From: Mariprofundaceae bacterium
GTDB taxonomy: Bacteria; Pseudomonadota; Zetaproteobacteria; Mariprofundales; Mariprofundaceae
Length of the DNA stretch: 6,508 nt
Reading direction: 5' to 3'
NCBI GenBank assembly: GCA_027075825.1
Contig: JALSZZ010000441.1
Coordinates: forward strand, 1 to 6,508
Within the stretch, counting starts at the first letter, position 1. The number at the start of each line of letters is the position of its first letter. Positions 1-5,626 of the stretch are shown here, one piece after another. Made by a program: the position numbers and the translations under genes. A model generated the notes under the pieces. That model saw only the letters and a program-made list of their open reading frames with translations, was not told the DNA's origin and did no database searches.

Positions 1-583
1 CGGCAAAAATGATCAGTGAAATACCGTTGCCGATACCGCGCTCGGTGATTTGCTCACCCAGCCACATCAAAAAGACCGTACCACTGACCAGCGTTATCAC
101 CGTCACAAAGCGAAACATCCAGCCCGGGTCAACAACCACGGAATGACCATTCACTGAAAACGTTTCCAGACCAATGGCCATGCCGAAGCCCTGAAAAAAC
201 GCCAGCCCTACCGTACCATAACGCGTATATTGCGTAATCTTGCGGCGACCTGCCTCACCCTCTTTCTTCAGTTGCTCCAGTGTCGGCGAGACCACCGTCA
301 TCAGCTGAATAATAATGGCAGCAGAGATATACGGCATAATGCCGAGCGCAAAAATCGTCAGCCGCGACAAGGCTCCACCAGAGAACATGTCAAACATGCC
401 AAGTAAACTGCCTTTTGCCTGGCTAAAGAACTGCGCCAGTACCTGTGCATCAATCCCCGGCACCGGAATATGCGCCCCAATCCGGTAAACAATCAGCATT
501 CCCAGAACAAAAAGAATGCGTGCCTTCAGTTCTGGTATTTTACCAATGTTTCCCAGACCGCCGACGGCAGTCATCTGGTTCAT
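1..583 (-). CDS. secY: SecY, preprotein translocase channel subunit (N-terminal 194 residues, runs off the window)
   Basis: SecY forms the protein-conducting channel of the Sec translocon in the cytoplasmic membrane, with SecE and SecG, and accepts substrates from SecA or the ribosome. The visible 194 residues cover somewhat under half of a usual protein of about 440. Features in order: a short cytoplasmic N-terminus ending [10 protein letters not shown]1 at about 21-44, ending in HIPVPGID; the plug and TM2 region [20 protein letters not shown] (64-83) continuing into [12 protein letters not shown]; a basic cytoplasmic loop [20 protein letters not shown] (103-122, the SecY signature area); TM3 at about 123-140; TM4 at about 155-176; then [18 protein letters not shown] (176-193) leading into TM5. 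The gene starts 3 bases after rplO, the usual end of the spc operon, and is continuous to the window edge with no frameshift. Confidence 0.98.
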   Translation of the reverse strand, partial: MNQMTAVGGLGNIGKIPELKARILFVLGMLIVYRIGAHIPVPGIDAQVLAQFFSQAKGSLLGMFDMFSGGALSRLTIFALGIMPYISAAIIIQLMTVVSPTLEQLKKEGEAGRRKITQYTRYGTVGLAFFQGFGMAIGLETFSVNGHSVVVDPGWMFRFVTVITLVSGTVFLMWLGEQITERGIGNGISLIIFA

Positions 584-586
584 TTG

Positions 587-1036
587 TTATGCTCCGCCCT
601 GAGTCTGGACTGTGCCACCAGCAGCTTCAACCCTGGCTACTGCCGCAGCAGAGGCAGCGCTGACGCGCACATCCAGTTTAACAGCAAGTTCGCCGCGCGC
701 CAGCAGCTTCACCGGATCAACAGCATTGCGAACCAGCCCTGCTTCAAACAGCGCCACAGCATCAACAACCTGCCCTTCATCAAAGCCAGCCAGCGCTTCA
801 GTATTGACAACCTGAAACGTTACTTTGTTCCTTGGCGTAAACCCGCGCTTGGGTAAACGGCGAATCAAAGGCATCTGACCGCCTTCAAAACCACGCATCA
901 CTTTGCCACCAGTGCGAGACTTCTGACCTTTGTGGCCGCGCCCTGCAGTCTTACCCTGACCACTGGCTACACCACAACCCAGACGTTTACGCTTGCGGCG
1001 AGAGCCCGCATCAGGTTGAATTGCATTCAGTTTCAT
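587..1036 (-). CDS. rplO: 50S ribosomal protein L15
   Basis: L15 is a late-binding 23S rRNA protein that stabilises the 50S core. The chosen ATG gives 149 residues, against 144 in E. coli, and starts MKLNAIQPDAGSRRKRKRLG, matching the family N-terminus. The frame continues upstream to a TTG at 1117 (27 more codons), but that extension has no family counterpart, and a ribosome-binding site precedes the chosen ATG. The N-terminal glycine- and basic-rich extension that threads into rRNA is clear: GVASGQGKTAGRGHKGQKSR (22-41). The C-terminal globular domain includes FEAGLVRNAVDPVKLLARGE (97-116) and the signature running from there to VARVEAAGG (133-141). It follows the 197-base gap after rpmD. 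It ends with TAA 3 bases before secY, and the secY Shine-Dalgarno lies in its last codons. Confidence 0.97.
   Translation of the reverse strand: MKLNAIQPDAGSRRKRKRLGCGVASGQGKTAGRGHKGQKSRTGGKVMRGFEGGQMPLIRRLPKRGFTPRNKVTFQVVNTEALAGFDEGQVVDAVALFEAGLVRNAVDPVKLLARGELAVKLDVRVSAASAAAVARVEAAGGTVQTQGGA
592..595 (-). promoter_or_regulatory. Shine-Dalgarno of secY
   Basis: GGAG on the coding strand, in the last codons of rplO and 8 bases before the ATG at 581-583. It favours that ATG over the in-frame ATG three codons later (572-574). Confidence 0.7.
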
Positions 1037-1045
1037 CTTATTCGT

Positions 1046-1051
1046 TCCCTT
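1046..1051 (-). promoter_or_regulatory. Probable ribosome-binding site of rplO
   Basis: The coding strand reads AAGGGA, 9 bases before the ATG at 1034-1036. It is an imperfect but adequate Shine-Dalgarno and supports the short start rather than the TTG at 1117. It is not coupled to any upstream stop codon, so rplO must be initiated independently of rpmD. Confidence 0.65.
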
Positions 1052-1164
1052 TTCATACGCATGGCCATCAATTATCATGACACAGAACCCATCACTCAGA
1101 CGGCGATTCACACGCAAAGCTTCATCTTGTGAGGAAGACTATCCCCGGCTATTTGAACACCAGC

Positions 1165-1192
1165 ATGGCAGCAGACACAAGCCTGCTGCCAT
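1165..1192 (-). other. RNA hairpin 2, perfect 10-bp stem
   Basis: On the coding strand ATGGCAGCAG and CTGCTGCCAT are exact reverse complements around an 8-base loop (GCTTGTGT), and a G-U pair can extend the base by one. It lies 9 bases after hairpin 1. The following bases (GCTGGTGTTC) lack a U-tract, so it is not a canonical terminator. Confidence 0.75.
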
Positions 1193-1201
1193 ATCGCAAC
1201 G

Positions 1202-1230
1202 CTCAGCACACCCGACCAGGGCATGCTGAG
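1202..1230 (-). other. RNA hairpin 1, immediately after the rpmD stop
   Basis: On the coding strand CTCAGCATGCCC pairs with GGGTGTGCTGAG around the 5-base loop TGGTC: 12 pairs, of which two adjacent ones are G-U wobbles. On the plus strand those two positions would be C-A mismatches, so the fold is better for the minus-strand transcript, as expected if the RNA is selected. It begins 3 bases after the rpmD TAG. No U-tract follows. Confidence 0.7.
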
Positions 1231-1233
1231 AGC

Positions 1234-1419
1234 CTACCCGACGATCTGAACCAGATGAGGAATCTTGTTGATCATGCCACGAACGGATGGCGTATCCTCA
1301 AGTTCAACAATCTGATGCATGCGACGCAGGCCAAGGCCACGCAAACAGGCTTTCTGTTTTTTTTCGTAGCCAATACCACTTTTGATCTGGCGGACGCGAA
1401 TCACTTTCTTATCACTCAT
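1234..1419 (-). CDS. rpmD: 50S ribosomal protein L30
   Basis: L30 is a small 23S rRNA-binding protein of the 50S subunit, absent from some bacterial groups but present here. The 61 residues compare with 59 in E. coli. The beta-alpha-beta fold is recognisable: strand [14 protein letters not shown] (4-17), the signature block [20 protein letters not shown] (20-39), then [20 protein letters not shown] (41-60). The ribosome-binding site is AGGGG, 6 bases before the ATG. The stop is TAG at 1234-1236. Unlike all other genes here, it is followed by a long gap (197 bases) before rplO, with a hairpin starting 3 bases after the stop. Confidence 0.98.
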   Translation of the reverse strand: MSDKKVIRVRQIKSGIGYEKKQKACLRGLGLRRMHQIVELEDTPSVRGMINKIPHLVQIVG

Positions 1420-1433
1420 CTCTTGCCCCTGAC

Positions 1434-1910
1434 CTATGAGCGCGCACGACGAGCAGCAACCTGCTCGGGGCTCTCAAGCTCTTTCAGACCATTAAACGTT
1501 GCACGAACCACATTGATGGCATTACGGGAACCCTGCGCCTTGGTCAGAATATCGCGAATACCAACAGCATCCAGCACCGCACGCACTGCAGATCCGGCAA
1601 TCACGCCAGTACCTTCTGTTGCCGGCTTGAGCAATACACGCGAGGCATCCTGACGTCCGGTAACAGCATAATGAATAGTACCTTTTTTCATCGGCACATA
1701 AATCAGCGACTTGCGTGCAATTTCCGTCGCCTTGCGAATAGCTTCAGGAACTTCCTTGGCCTTGGCATGACCAAAGCCGACATGACCGTTACCATCACCC
1801 ACAACCATCAGGGCAGCGAAGCCCATGCGACGACCACCGGCCACAGTTTTAGCCACACGATTAATACCGACCAGCTTTTCAGTCAGCTCCAATTCATCTG
1901 GATTGATCAT
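1434..1910 (-). CDS. rpsE: 30S ribosomal protein S5
   Basis: S5 sits on the back of the small subunit near the mRNA entry channel and affects decoding fidelity. The 158-residue product has the double-stranded-RNA-binding-like N-terminal domain at about 8-73, with the family signature [20 protein letters not shown] (26-45) running into [17 protein letters not shown]. The C-terminal ribosomal-S5 fold domain follows at about 80-150, with [20 protein letters not shown] at 95-114 and [19 protein letters not shown] at 124-142. The loop around residues 20-30 ([11 protein letters not shown]), where E. coli ram and spectinomycin-resistance changes fall, looks ordinary. GGAG lies 10 bases before the ATG and overlaps the rplR stop. 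It stops with TAG, and rpmD starts 14 bases later. Confidence 0.98.
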   Translation of the reverse strand: MINPDELELTEKLVGINRVAKTVAGGRRMGFAALMVVGDGNGHVGFGHAKAKEVPEAIRKATEIARKSLIYVPMKKGTIHYAVTGRQDASRVLLKPATEGTGVIAGSAVRAVLDAVGIRDILTKAQGSRNAINVVRATFNGLKELESPEQVAARRARS

Positions 1911-1923
1911 CTTGTCTCAACTC

Positions 1924-2277
1924 CTAAAACTTCAGGCCAGCTTCCCGGGCTGCATCGGCAAAAGCCTTGACTCGCCCATGATAGCGAAATGATCCACGGT
2001 CAAAAGCAACACGTTCCACGCCTGCCTTGAGTGCACGCTCAGCCAGCAACTTACCAACTTCCTGCGCACCACTACAGTTTGCACCGTTCCTGATAGCAGC
2101 ATCCAGGCTGGAAGCAGAAGCCAGTGTCATCCCCCTGGCATCATCAATCACCTGCGCATAAATATGCCGACTGGAGCGAAACACGCTCAGACGCAGCATT
2201 CCGGAGGCCTTGACCCTGGCGCGAACACGACGCGCACGACGGACCGCAGCATTGTTTTCATAACGTTTGGCAGCCAT
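1924..2277 (-). CDS. rplR: 50S ribosomal protein L18
   Basis: L18 binds 5S rRNA and, with L5 and L25, anchors it to 23S rRNA. The 117-residue product matches the E. coli length. It has the arginine-rich, flexible N-terminus (residues 3-23, [11 protein letters not shown]), which contacts RNA. The alpha/beta core follows with [18 protein letters not shown] (29-46) and TLASASSLD (51-59). The C-terminal helices include [20 protein letters not shown] (75-94), the family's most recognisable block, then [21 protein letters not shown]. The Shine-Dalgarno is TAAGGGG, overlapping the rplF stop. Its own TAG stop lies in the TAGGAG that serves rpsE, 13 bases downstream. The identity is unambiguous. Confidence 0.98.
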   Translation of the reverse strand: MAAKRYENNAAVRRARRVRARVKASGMLRLSVFRSSRHIYAQVIDDARGMTLASASSLDAAIRNGANCSGAQEVGKLLAERALKAGVERVAFDRGSFRYHGRVKAFADAAREAGLKF

Positions 2278-2286
2278 GACTTCCCC

Positions 2287-2820
2287 TTACGCTCTCTTGC
2301 CTTCTTTCATCACAACGCGCTCACCAACATAGCGCACACCTTTGCCCTTGTAAGGCTCAGGCGGACGGAAGGCGCGAATTTCAGCCGCCACCTGGCCAAC
2401 ACGCTGCTTGTCATAACCGCTGATGCTGATTTTGGTCTGCTCAACCTTCGCCTCAACACCGTCTGGCAGTTCATACGTAACAGGATGAGAAAAACCCAGT
2501 GAAAGCACCAGTTTGCGTCCCTGAAGCTGAGCACGATAGCCCACACCCTTCAGTTCAAGCTCTTTGCTAAAGCCCGTGCTCACACCGGTGACATTATTCG
2601 CGATCAGAGAGCGAACAAGACCAAACAGGGAATTGTTTTTCTTGTTTGCCACATCTGAACATTTCACATGCAGTACTGCACCTTCCTGCTCAACCGTGAT
2701 CGTCGGAAACAAAGGCGAAACCATCGTCCCCTTTGCGCCCTTAACGGTCACCTGATCATCAGTAATCGTGACCTCAACACCCGCAGGAAGAGTGATCGGC
2801 TGCTTTCCAATACGTGACAT
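2287..2820 (-). CDS. rplF: 50S ribosomal protein L6
   Basis: L6 lies at the base of the L7/L12 stalk near the sarcin-ricin loop, where translation GTPases dock. The 177 residues equal the common length. The protein consists of two homologous alpha/beta domains, about residues 1-82 and 83-177. It opens MSRIGKQPITLPAGVEV, as nearly all bacterial L6 proteins do. The interdomain region has TGFSKELELKGVGYRAQLQG (82-101). The signature PEPYKGKGVRY is at 154-164, followed by GERVVMKEGK. The Shine-Dalgarno TGAGGT overlaps the rpsH stop, 8 bases before the ATG counted from the stop's end. It stops with TAA, which is part of the AAGGGG before rplR, 9 bases away. No oddity was seen. Confidence 0.98.
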   Translation of the reverse strand: MSRIGKQPITLPAGVEVTITDDQVTVKGAKGTMVSPLFPTITVEQEGAVLHVKCSDVANKKNNSLFGLVRSLIANNVTGVSTGFSKELELKGVGYRAQLQGRKLVLSLGFSHPVTYELPDGVEAKVEQTKISISGYDKQRVGQVAAEIRAFRPPEPYKGKGVRYVGERVVMKEGKRA

Positions 2821-2828
2821 ATGCTACC

Positions 2829-3224
2829 TCAAAATACCGTACAGAGGATTTCGCCACCGACATTGGCTTCGCGTGCCTTTTTGTCAGTCATCACACCTCT
2901 TGAGGTACTTACTACCGCAATACCGTAACCATTCCTGACGCGGGGCAACTCGGATGCAGAGCTGTACACACGACGACCAGGACGCGAAACACGTTTAATT
3001 TCGCGAATAACACCACGGCCTTCATCATCATATTTCAGAATCAGGCGAAGATAGCGGCGGCCTTTGTAATTATAGGGCTTGGCGCCAACCACATAGCCCT
3101 CTTCTTTAAGAATCGTTGCCACAGCAATCAACAGACGGCTTGCGTTCAACTCTACTTTTTCAATACCAGCCTGCTGTGCATTGCGAATGCGCGTCAGCAG
3201 GTCAGCAACAGGATCCATCATCAT
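2829..3224 (-). CDS. rpsH: 30S ribosomal protein S8
   Basis: S8 binds the central domain of 16S rRNA (helix 21) and, in E. coli, represses its own operon by binding a mimic in the mRNA. The frame is open as far as 3410, but that extension overlaps rpsN and resembles nothing in the family. The start is three ATG codons in a row (3224, 3221, 3218) followed by DPVADLLTRIRNAQQ, the conserved N-terminus. GGGAGGT lies 8 bases before the first ATG and 14 before the third, so I chose the first: 131 residues, against 130 in E. coli. The family signature is near the C-terminus: GIAVVSTSRGVMTDKKAR (101-118), then NVGGEILCTVF. It is 19 bases after rpsN and 8 before rplF. Its stop TGA is part of the rplF Shine-Dalgarno TGAGGT. 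Confidence 0.97.
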   Translation of the reverse strand: MMMDPVADLLTRIRNAQQAGIEKVELNASRLLIAVATILKEEGYVVGAKPYNYKGRRYLRLILKYDDEGRGVIREIKRVSRPGRRVYSSASELPRVRNGYGIAVVSTSRGVMTDKKAREANVGGEILCTVF

Positions 3225-3232
3225 ATTCAGTG

Positions 3233-3239
3233 ACCTCCC
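3233..3239 (-). promoter_or_regulatory. Shine-Dalgarno of rpsH (decides the start)
   Basis: The coding strand reads GGGAGGT, the strongest ribosome-binding site in the window, placed 8 bases before the first of three consecutive ATG codons. It lies in the rpsN-rpsH gap and rules out the 62-residue upstream extension of the S8 frame. Initiation at the second or third ATG cannot be excluded. Confidence 0.85.
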
Positions 3240-3243
3240 GCAA

Positions 3244-3429
3244 TCACCAGCTGGACTTGACCATGCCAGGGATCTCCCCTGCCAGGGCATGTTTGCGCAG
3301 ACAGATACGGCACATGCCGAGCTTGCGATAAACAGAGTGTGGACGACCACACAACTGGCAACGCGTATAGCCGCGCACCTTGAACTTGGGCTTACGTGCT
3401 GCTTTCGCAATCAACGCCTTGCTTGCCAT
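3244..3429 (-). CDS. rpsN: 30S ribosomal protein S14, zinc-binding (type Z) form
   Basis: S14 is a late-assembling protein of the 30S head, next to S3 and S10. The 61-residue product is the short form. Four cysteines, C24 and C27 (CQLC) and C40 and C43 (CRIC), form the zinc ribbon; the region from [19 protein letters not shown] (20-38) to the end [12 protein letters not shown] is typical of the family. Most familiar proteobacteria instead carry a cysteine-free form of about 100 residues at this locus, so the short zinc form is a lineage marker and makes the protein zinc-dependent. The gene lies in the normal spc position, 11 bases after rplE and 19 before rpsH, with a strong Shine-Dalgarno (TAGGAG, overlapping the rplE stop) 8 bases before the ATG. 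It is complete, not a fragment of the long form: it has its own start signal and the canonical C-terminus. Some annotators name this form rpsZ or rpsN1. Confidence 0.97.
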   Translation of the reverse strand: MASKALIAKAARKPKFKVRGYTRCQLCGRPHSVYRKLGMCRICLRKHALAGEIPGMVKSSW

Positions 3430-3440
3430 ACCTGCAACTC

Positions 3441-3980
3441 CTAGGAACGGAATGGCATGCTAAACGCCTTAAGCAACGCACGCCCTTCTTCATTTGTATT
3501 GGCGGATGTGCAAATCGTGATATCCATACCACGCACCTTATCCACCTTGTCATATTCAATTTCAGGAAAAATAATCTGCTCTTTCAGGCCCAGCGTATAA
3601 TTCCCGCGACCATCAAAGGATTTCGGGGAAATACCACGAAAGTCACGAATACGGGGCAGCGCAACATTCACCAGACGATCAAAGAACTCCCACATCTTCT
3701 CACCGCGCAGCGTCACGCGACAACCAACAGACATGCCATCACGCAACTTGAAGTTGGCGATTGACTTGCGTGCCCTGGTGACAACAGGCTTTTGCCCGGT
3801 GATAGCAGCCATATCAGCGATCGCGCCTTCGAGCAGCTTCGCATTACCTGCGGCTTCACCAACGCCCATGTTGACGACGATCTTGGTAATCTTCGGAACT
3901 TCCATGGGGTTTTTGTAGCCGAAAGCTTCTTTCAGCTCACCGACAACACGAGACGTATAATCTTCTTTCAAGCGTGCCAT
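3441..3980 (-). CDS. rplE: 50S ribosomal protein L5
   Basis: L5 binds 5S rRNA with L18 to form the central protuberance of the 50S subunit and contacts P-site tRNA. The product has 179 residues, the same as the typical bacterial protein. Recognisable segments are [13 protein letters not shown] (31-43, with the family signature starting near 58), [20 protein letters not shown] at 61-80, [18 protein letters not shown] at 86-103, and [20 protein letters not shown] at 112-131. The tail [19 protein letters not shown] is standard. The Shine-Dalgarno AGAGG overlaps the rplX stop and gives good spacing to the ATG. In E. coli the S8 repressor site lies around the rplX-rplE junction; the gap here is only 8 bases and I could not recognise that structure. 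The stop TAG lies inside the rpsN Shine-Dalgarno. Confidence 0.98.
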   Translation of the reverse strand: MARLKEDYTSRVVGELKEAFGYKNPMEVPKITKIVVNMGVGEAAGNAKLLEGAIADMAAITGQKPVVTRARKSIANFKLRDGMSVGCRVTLRGEKMWEFFDRLVNVALPRIRDFRGISPKSFDGRGNYTLGLKEQIIFPEIEYDKVDKVRGMDITICTSANTNEEGRALLKAFSMPFRS

Positions 3981-3988
3981 GCTAACCT

Positions 3989-4318
3989 CTATTGATCCTG
4001 TACTTCACCGCATTTGCGGCAGCAGCGCACCTTACGCCCGTCTTCCAGGAACTTCACGCCCAAACGAACACCGCTCTGGCAGTTCGGACAGAAATACTGC
4101 ACATTGGAAAGCGCAACAGGAGCCTCTTTTTCAATAATTCCGCCATTGCTGGTGGCTGACTGGCGGGTATGACGCTTGACCATGTTCACCTTGGAAACAA
4201 GCACGCGACCAGAGCCAGGCAGCACCTTGATAACCTTGCCTCGCAAGCCACGGTCACGACCGGCAATTACCATTACCTCGTCATCGCGGCGAATACGGGT
4301 CTTTACTACGGCAACCAT
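3989..4318 (-). CDS. rplX: 50S ribosomal protein L24, with C-terminal zinc ribbon
   Basis: L24 is an assembly-initiating protein that binds the 5' part of 23S rRNA and ends near the exit tunnel. The 109-residue sequence has an N-terminal KOW motif at about residues 12-38 ([21 protein letters not shown]) and the conserved [12 protein letters not shown] at 41-52. The C-terminal third holds a CxxC pair at 77/80 (CPNC) and a second at 100/103 (CRKC, preceded by Cys99), with LEDGRKVR between them. Four cysteines in this spacing make a probable zinc ribbon, known from L24 of a range of bacteria but absent from E. coli L24 as I recall it. The ribosome-binding site AAGGAG lies 8 bases before the ATG. 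The stop TAG is inside the rplE Shine-Dalgarno (TAGAGG), 8 bases before rplE. Confidence 0.97.
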   Translation of the reverse strand: MVAVVKTRIRRDDEVMVIAGRDRGLRGKVIKVLPGSGRVLVSKVNMVKRHTRQSATSNGGIIEKEAPVALSNVQYFCPNCQSGVRLGVKFLEDGRKVRCCRKCGEVQDQ

Positions 4319-4335
4319 TCAATCAACTCCTTCGC

Positions 4336-4704
4336 CTACAATACTTCCGGAGCAAGAGAAATAATCTTCATATAGCCCTTGCTACGAAGTTCTCTCGTCA
4401 CCGGGCCAAAAATACGTGTTCCGATTGGCTCACCCTGTTTGGTCAGCAATACCGCTGCATTTTCATCAAAGCGGATTGAACTGCCGTCAGAGCGACGAAA
4501 TTCCTTGGCAGTACGCACCACAACAGCGCGCTGTACTTCGCCTTTTTTCACCTTGCCTGTCGGTGAAGCCTCCTTCACAGCGACGACAATCACATCACCC
4601 ACACGGGCATAACGACGCTTGGAGCCACCGAGAACCTTGATACAGGCAACCTTGCGAGCACCTGAGTTATCAGCGACCTGCAATACTGTTTCATTCTGAA
4701 TCAT
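4336..4704 (-). CDS. rplN: 50S ribosomal protein L14
   Basis: L14 binds 23S rRNA at the subunit interface, forms intersubunit bridges with 16S rRNA and is the docking point for the silencing factor RsfS. The 122-residue product has the typical length. It begins [19 protein letters not shown], the conserved beta-barrel opening, and carries the family signature region around residues 56-85 ([15 protein letters not shown], then [17 protein letters not shown]). The C-terminus [13 protein letters not shown] is standard. The start is preceded by GGGAG 11 bases upstream, somewhat far, and a second ATG 8 bases upstream in another frame opens a three-codon ORF whose TGA overlaps the rplN start (see findings). 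It is the first gene of the spc operon in the E. coli scheme. Seventeen bases separate it from rplX, and it stops with TAG. Confidence 0.98.
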   Translation of the reverse strand: MIQNETVLQVADNSGARKVACIKVLGGSKRRYARVGDVIVVAVKEASPTGKVKKGEVQRAVVVRTAKEFRRSDGSSIRFDENAAVLLTKQGEPIGTRIFGPVTRELRSKGYMKIISLAPEVL

Positions 4705-4719
4705 CTGATCATCTGCTCC

Positions 4720-4986
4720 CTACAGTTGCTCAGCACGGGTGAGAATTGCTTCCATCATCCACCGCTTGCGACGGGAAATCGGAGCTGCCTCAACAATGCG
4801 AACCTGATCGCCGATATTACAGGCGTTGGCCTCATCATGCGCCATATACTTCTTGTGTGAGCGAACAGTCTTGCGATACCGTGGATGCAGGAAACGGCGC
4901 TCAACAGAAACCACAACCGTTTTGTCGCCCTTGTTGCTGACAACAACGCCCTCAAGCCTGCGTTTGTTACTTTTCACTTCTGACAT
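4720..4986 (-). CDS. rpsQ: 30S ribosomal protein S17
   Basis: S17 is a primary 16S rRNA-binding protein of the 30S body with an OB fold. The 88 residues match the usual 80-90. The first strand region [20 protein letters not shown] (11-30) is the typical S17 opening, followed by the [19 protein letters not shown] loop region (34-52). The family signature [18 protein letters not shown] spans 59-76. The gene starts 8 bases after rpmC, with the Shine-Dalgarno AGAGGT overlapping the rpmC stop. It ends with TAG, itself part of the GGGAG upstream of rplN. It is conventionally the last gene of the S10 operon; here it runs straight into rplN after 15 bases with no terminator or promoter visible, so S10 and spc are probably co-transcribed. 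Confidence 0.98.
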   Translation of the reverse strand: MSEVKSNKRRLEGVVVSNKGDKTVVVSVERRFLHPRYRKTVRSHKKYMAHDEANACNIGDQVRIVEAAPISRRKRWMMEAILTRAEQL

Positions 4987-4994
4987 CTGAACCT

Positions 4995-5186
4995 CTAGCC
5001 ACGCCGCCGCTCGGACATCACCGTCTTGATGCGAGCAACTTCCTGTTTAACCTGACGAATACGTGCGGTATTGGTGATCTGTGAAGTTGCTTTCTGGAAA
5101 CGAAGCTTAAGATGTTCCGCAGCCAGTTCTTCCAGCAACTCTTTCAGTTCTTCATCATTCTTGCCACGCAAGTCTGCAGCTTTCAT
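4995..5186 (-). CDS. rpmC: 50S ribosomal protein L29
   Basis: L29 is a small two-helix protein at the exit-tunnel rim of the 50S subunit, beside L23, where it forms part of the platform used by signal recognition particle and trigger factor. The 63 residues equal the usual family length. The sequence is almost entirely helical: an acidic, Glu/Leu-rich first helix at about 10-33 ([20 protein letters not shown]) and a basic second helix at about 41-60 with the family signature [16 protein letters not shown]. The start overlaps the rplP stop in an ATGA. No clear Shine-Dalgarno is seen immediately upstream (only a G-rich GGGGTTGG), which fits translational coupling to rplP. Its stop TAG lies inside the rpsQ Shine-Dalgarno (TAGAGG). 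Confidence 0.98.
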   Translation of the reverse strand: MKAADLRGKNDEELKELLEELAAEHLKLRFQKATSQITNTARIRQVKQEVARIKTVMSERRRG

Positions 5187-5605
5187 CGACCAACCCCACG
5201 CACTACAATTTTGGTACGAATCGGCAACTTGGCAGCCGCCCGCGATAGCGCACCGCGTGCCAGTTCTTCATCAACACCATCCATTTCGTACAGGATGCGG
5301 CCTGCTTTCACCGCAGCCACCCAGTATTCCGGTGAACCCTTGCCGCTGCCCATACGCACTTCAGCAGGTTTCTTTGATACCGGAAGATCGGGAAACATAC
5401 GAATCCAGATACGTCCCTGACGTTTGATGTGACGGGTCATCGCAATACGGGCCGCTTCAATCTGACGCGCCGTAATACGCCCTGGTTCCATCGCTTTGAG
5501 GCCATATTCACCGAAATTCAGCGATGCACCACGAGGTGATTTACCCCGAATGCGCTGCAGTTCCTTATGGTGCTTACGCCAGCGAATCTTCTTTGGTTGT
5601 AACAT
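5183..5605 (-). CDS. rplP: 50S ribosomal protein L16
   Basis: L16 organises the A-site tRNA corridor of the large subunit next to the peptidyl-transferase centre. The 140-residue product is close to the 136 of E. coli. It opens [14 protein letters not shown], as expected for L16, and contains both family signatures: [16 protein letters not shown] at 41-56 and [14 protein letters not shown] at 84-97. The arginine of the RMG turn (residue 84), equivalent to the hydroxylated Arg81 of E. coli L16, is present; whether it is modified cannot be seen. The stop codon TGA overlaps the rpmC start (ATGA, 4-base overlap, 5183-5186), the only overlapping junction in the window, so rpmC is probably translated by reinitiation. 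The upstream ribosome-binding site is an AAGGG about 10 bases before the ATG, weaker than its neighbours. Confidence 0.98.
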   Translation of the reverse strand: MLQPKKIRWRKHHKELQRIRGKSPRGASLNFGEYGLKAMEPGRITARQIEAARIAMTRHIKRQGRIWIRMFPDLPVSKKPAEVRMGSGKGSPEYWVAAVKAGRILYEMDGVDEELARGALSRAAAKLPIRTKIVVRGVGR

Positions 5606-5626
5606 ACTATCTCAACCCTTCCGTCG

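Larger units (their letters stand above)
1037..1233 (-). other. 197-base structured intergenic region between rpmD and rplO
   Basis: This is the only long gap in the window. The other junctions range from a 4-base overlap to 21 bases and total 158 bases, less than this gap alone. On the coding strand it holds, in order: a hairpin at 1202-1230, a second hairpin at 1165-1192, about 110 bases with no strong structure that I could see, and the rplO ribosome-binding site at 1046-1051. No T-run follows either hairpin, so neither is an intrinsic terminator. Two weak ORFs exist (17 codons from an ATG at 1192, and a 27-codon in-frame TTG extension of rplO from 1117); neither has support. Its position inside an operon suggests an mRNA element controlling rplO-secY expression, or a remnant of an insertion. 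This is inference. Confidence 0.7.

Noticed and set aside
1071..1076. Possible -10 box GATAAT upstream of rplO
   Set aside because: It matches five of six consensus bases, but 17 bases upstream there is only CTGAGT, a poor -35. It is not enough to call a promoter.
1037..1117. In-frame 27-codon N-terminal extension of rplO from a TTG
   Set aside because: L15 proteins begin at the MKLN-type motif, and an adequate ribosome-binding site precedes the ATG at 1036. The extension shows no family similarity.
1139..1192. 17-codon ORF starting at the base of hairpin 2 (possible leader peptide)
   Set aside because: There is no Shine-Dalgarno, the start codon would be locked in the stem, and there is no run of regulatory codons. 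It is most likely chance.
1165..1230. Intrinsic terminator made of the two hairpins
   Set aside because: Neither stem is followed by a U-tract on the coding strand, and essential rplO and secY lie downstream without a visible promoter.
1129..1653. 174-codon plus-strand ORF across rpmD and rpsE
   Set aside because: It is antisense to two certain ribosomal protein genes and to the structured gap, has no recognisable domain, and its length is explained by the codon bias of the opposite strand.
3225..3410. 62-residue N-terminal extension of the S8 frame overlapping rpsN
   Set aside because: The extension is the rpsN gene read in another frame, and a strong Shine-Dalgarno sits just before the triple ATG.
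3960..4010. E. coli-type S8 repressor site at the rplX-rplE junction
   Set aside because: The gap is only 8 bases and I could not find a helix resembling the 16S rRNA S8 site by eye. A covariance-model search would be needed to settle it.
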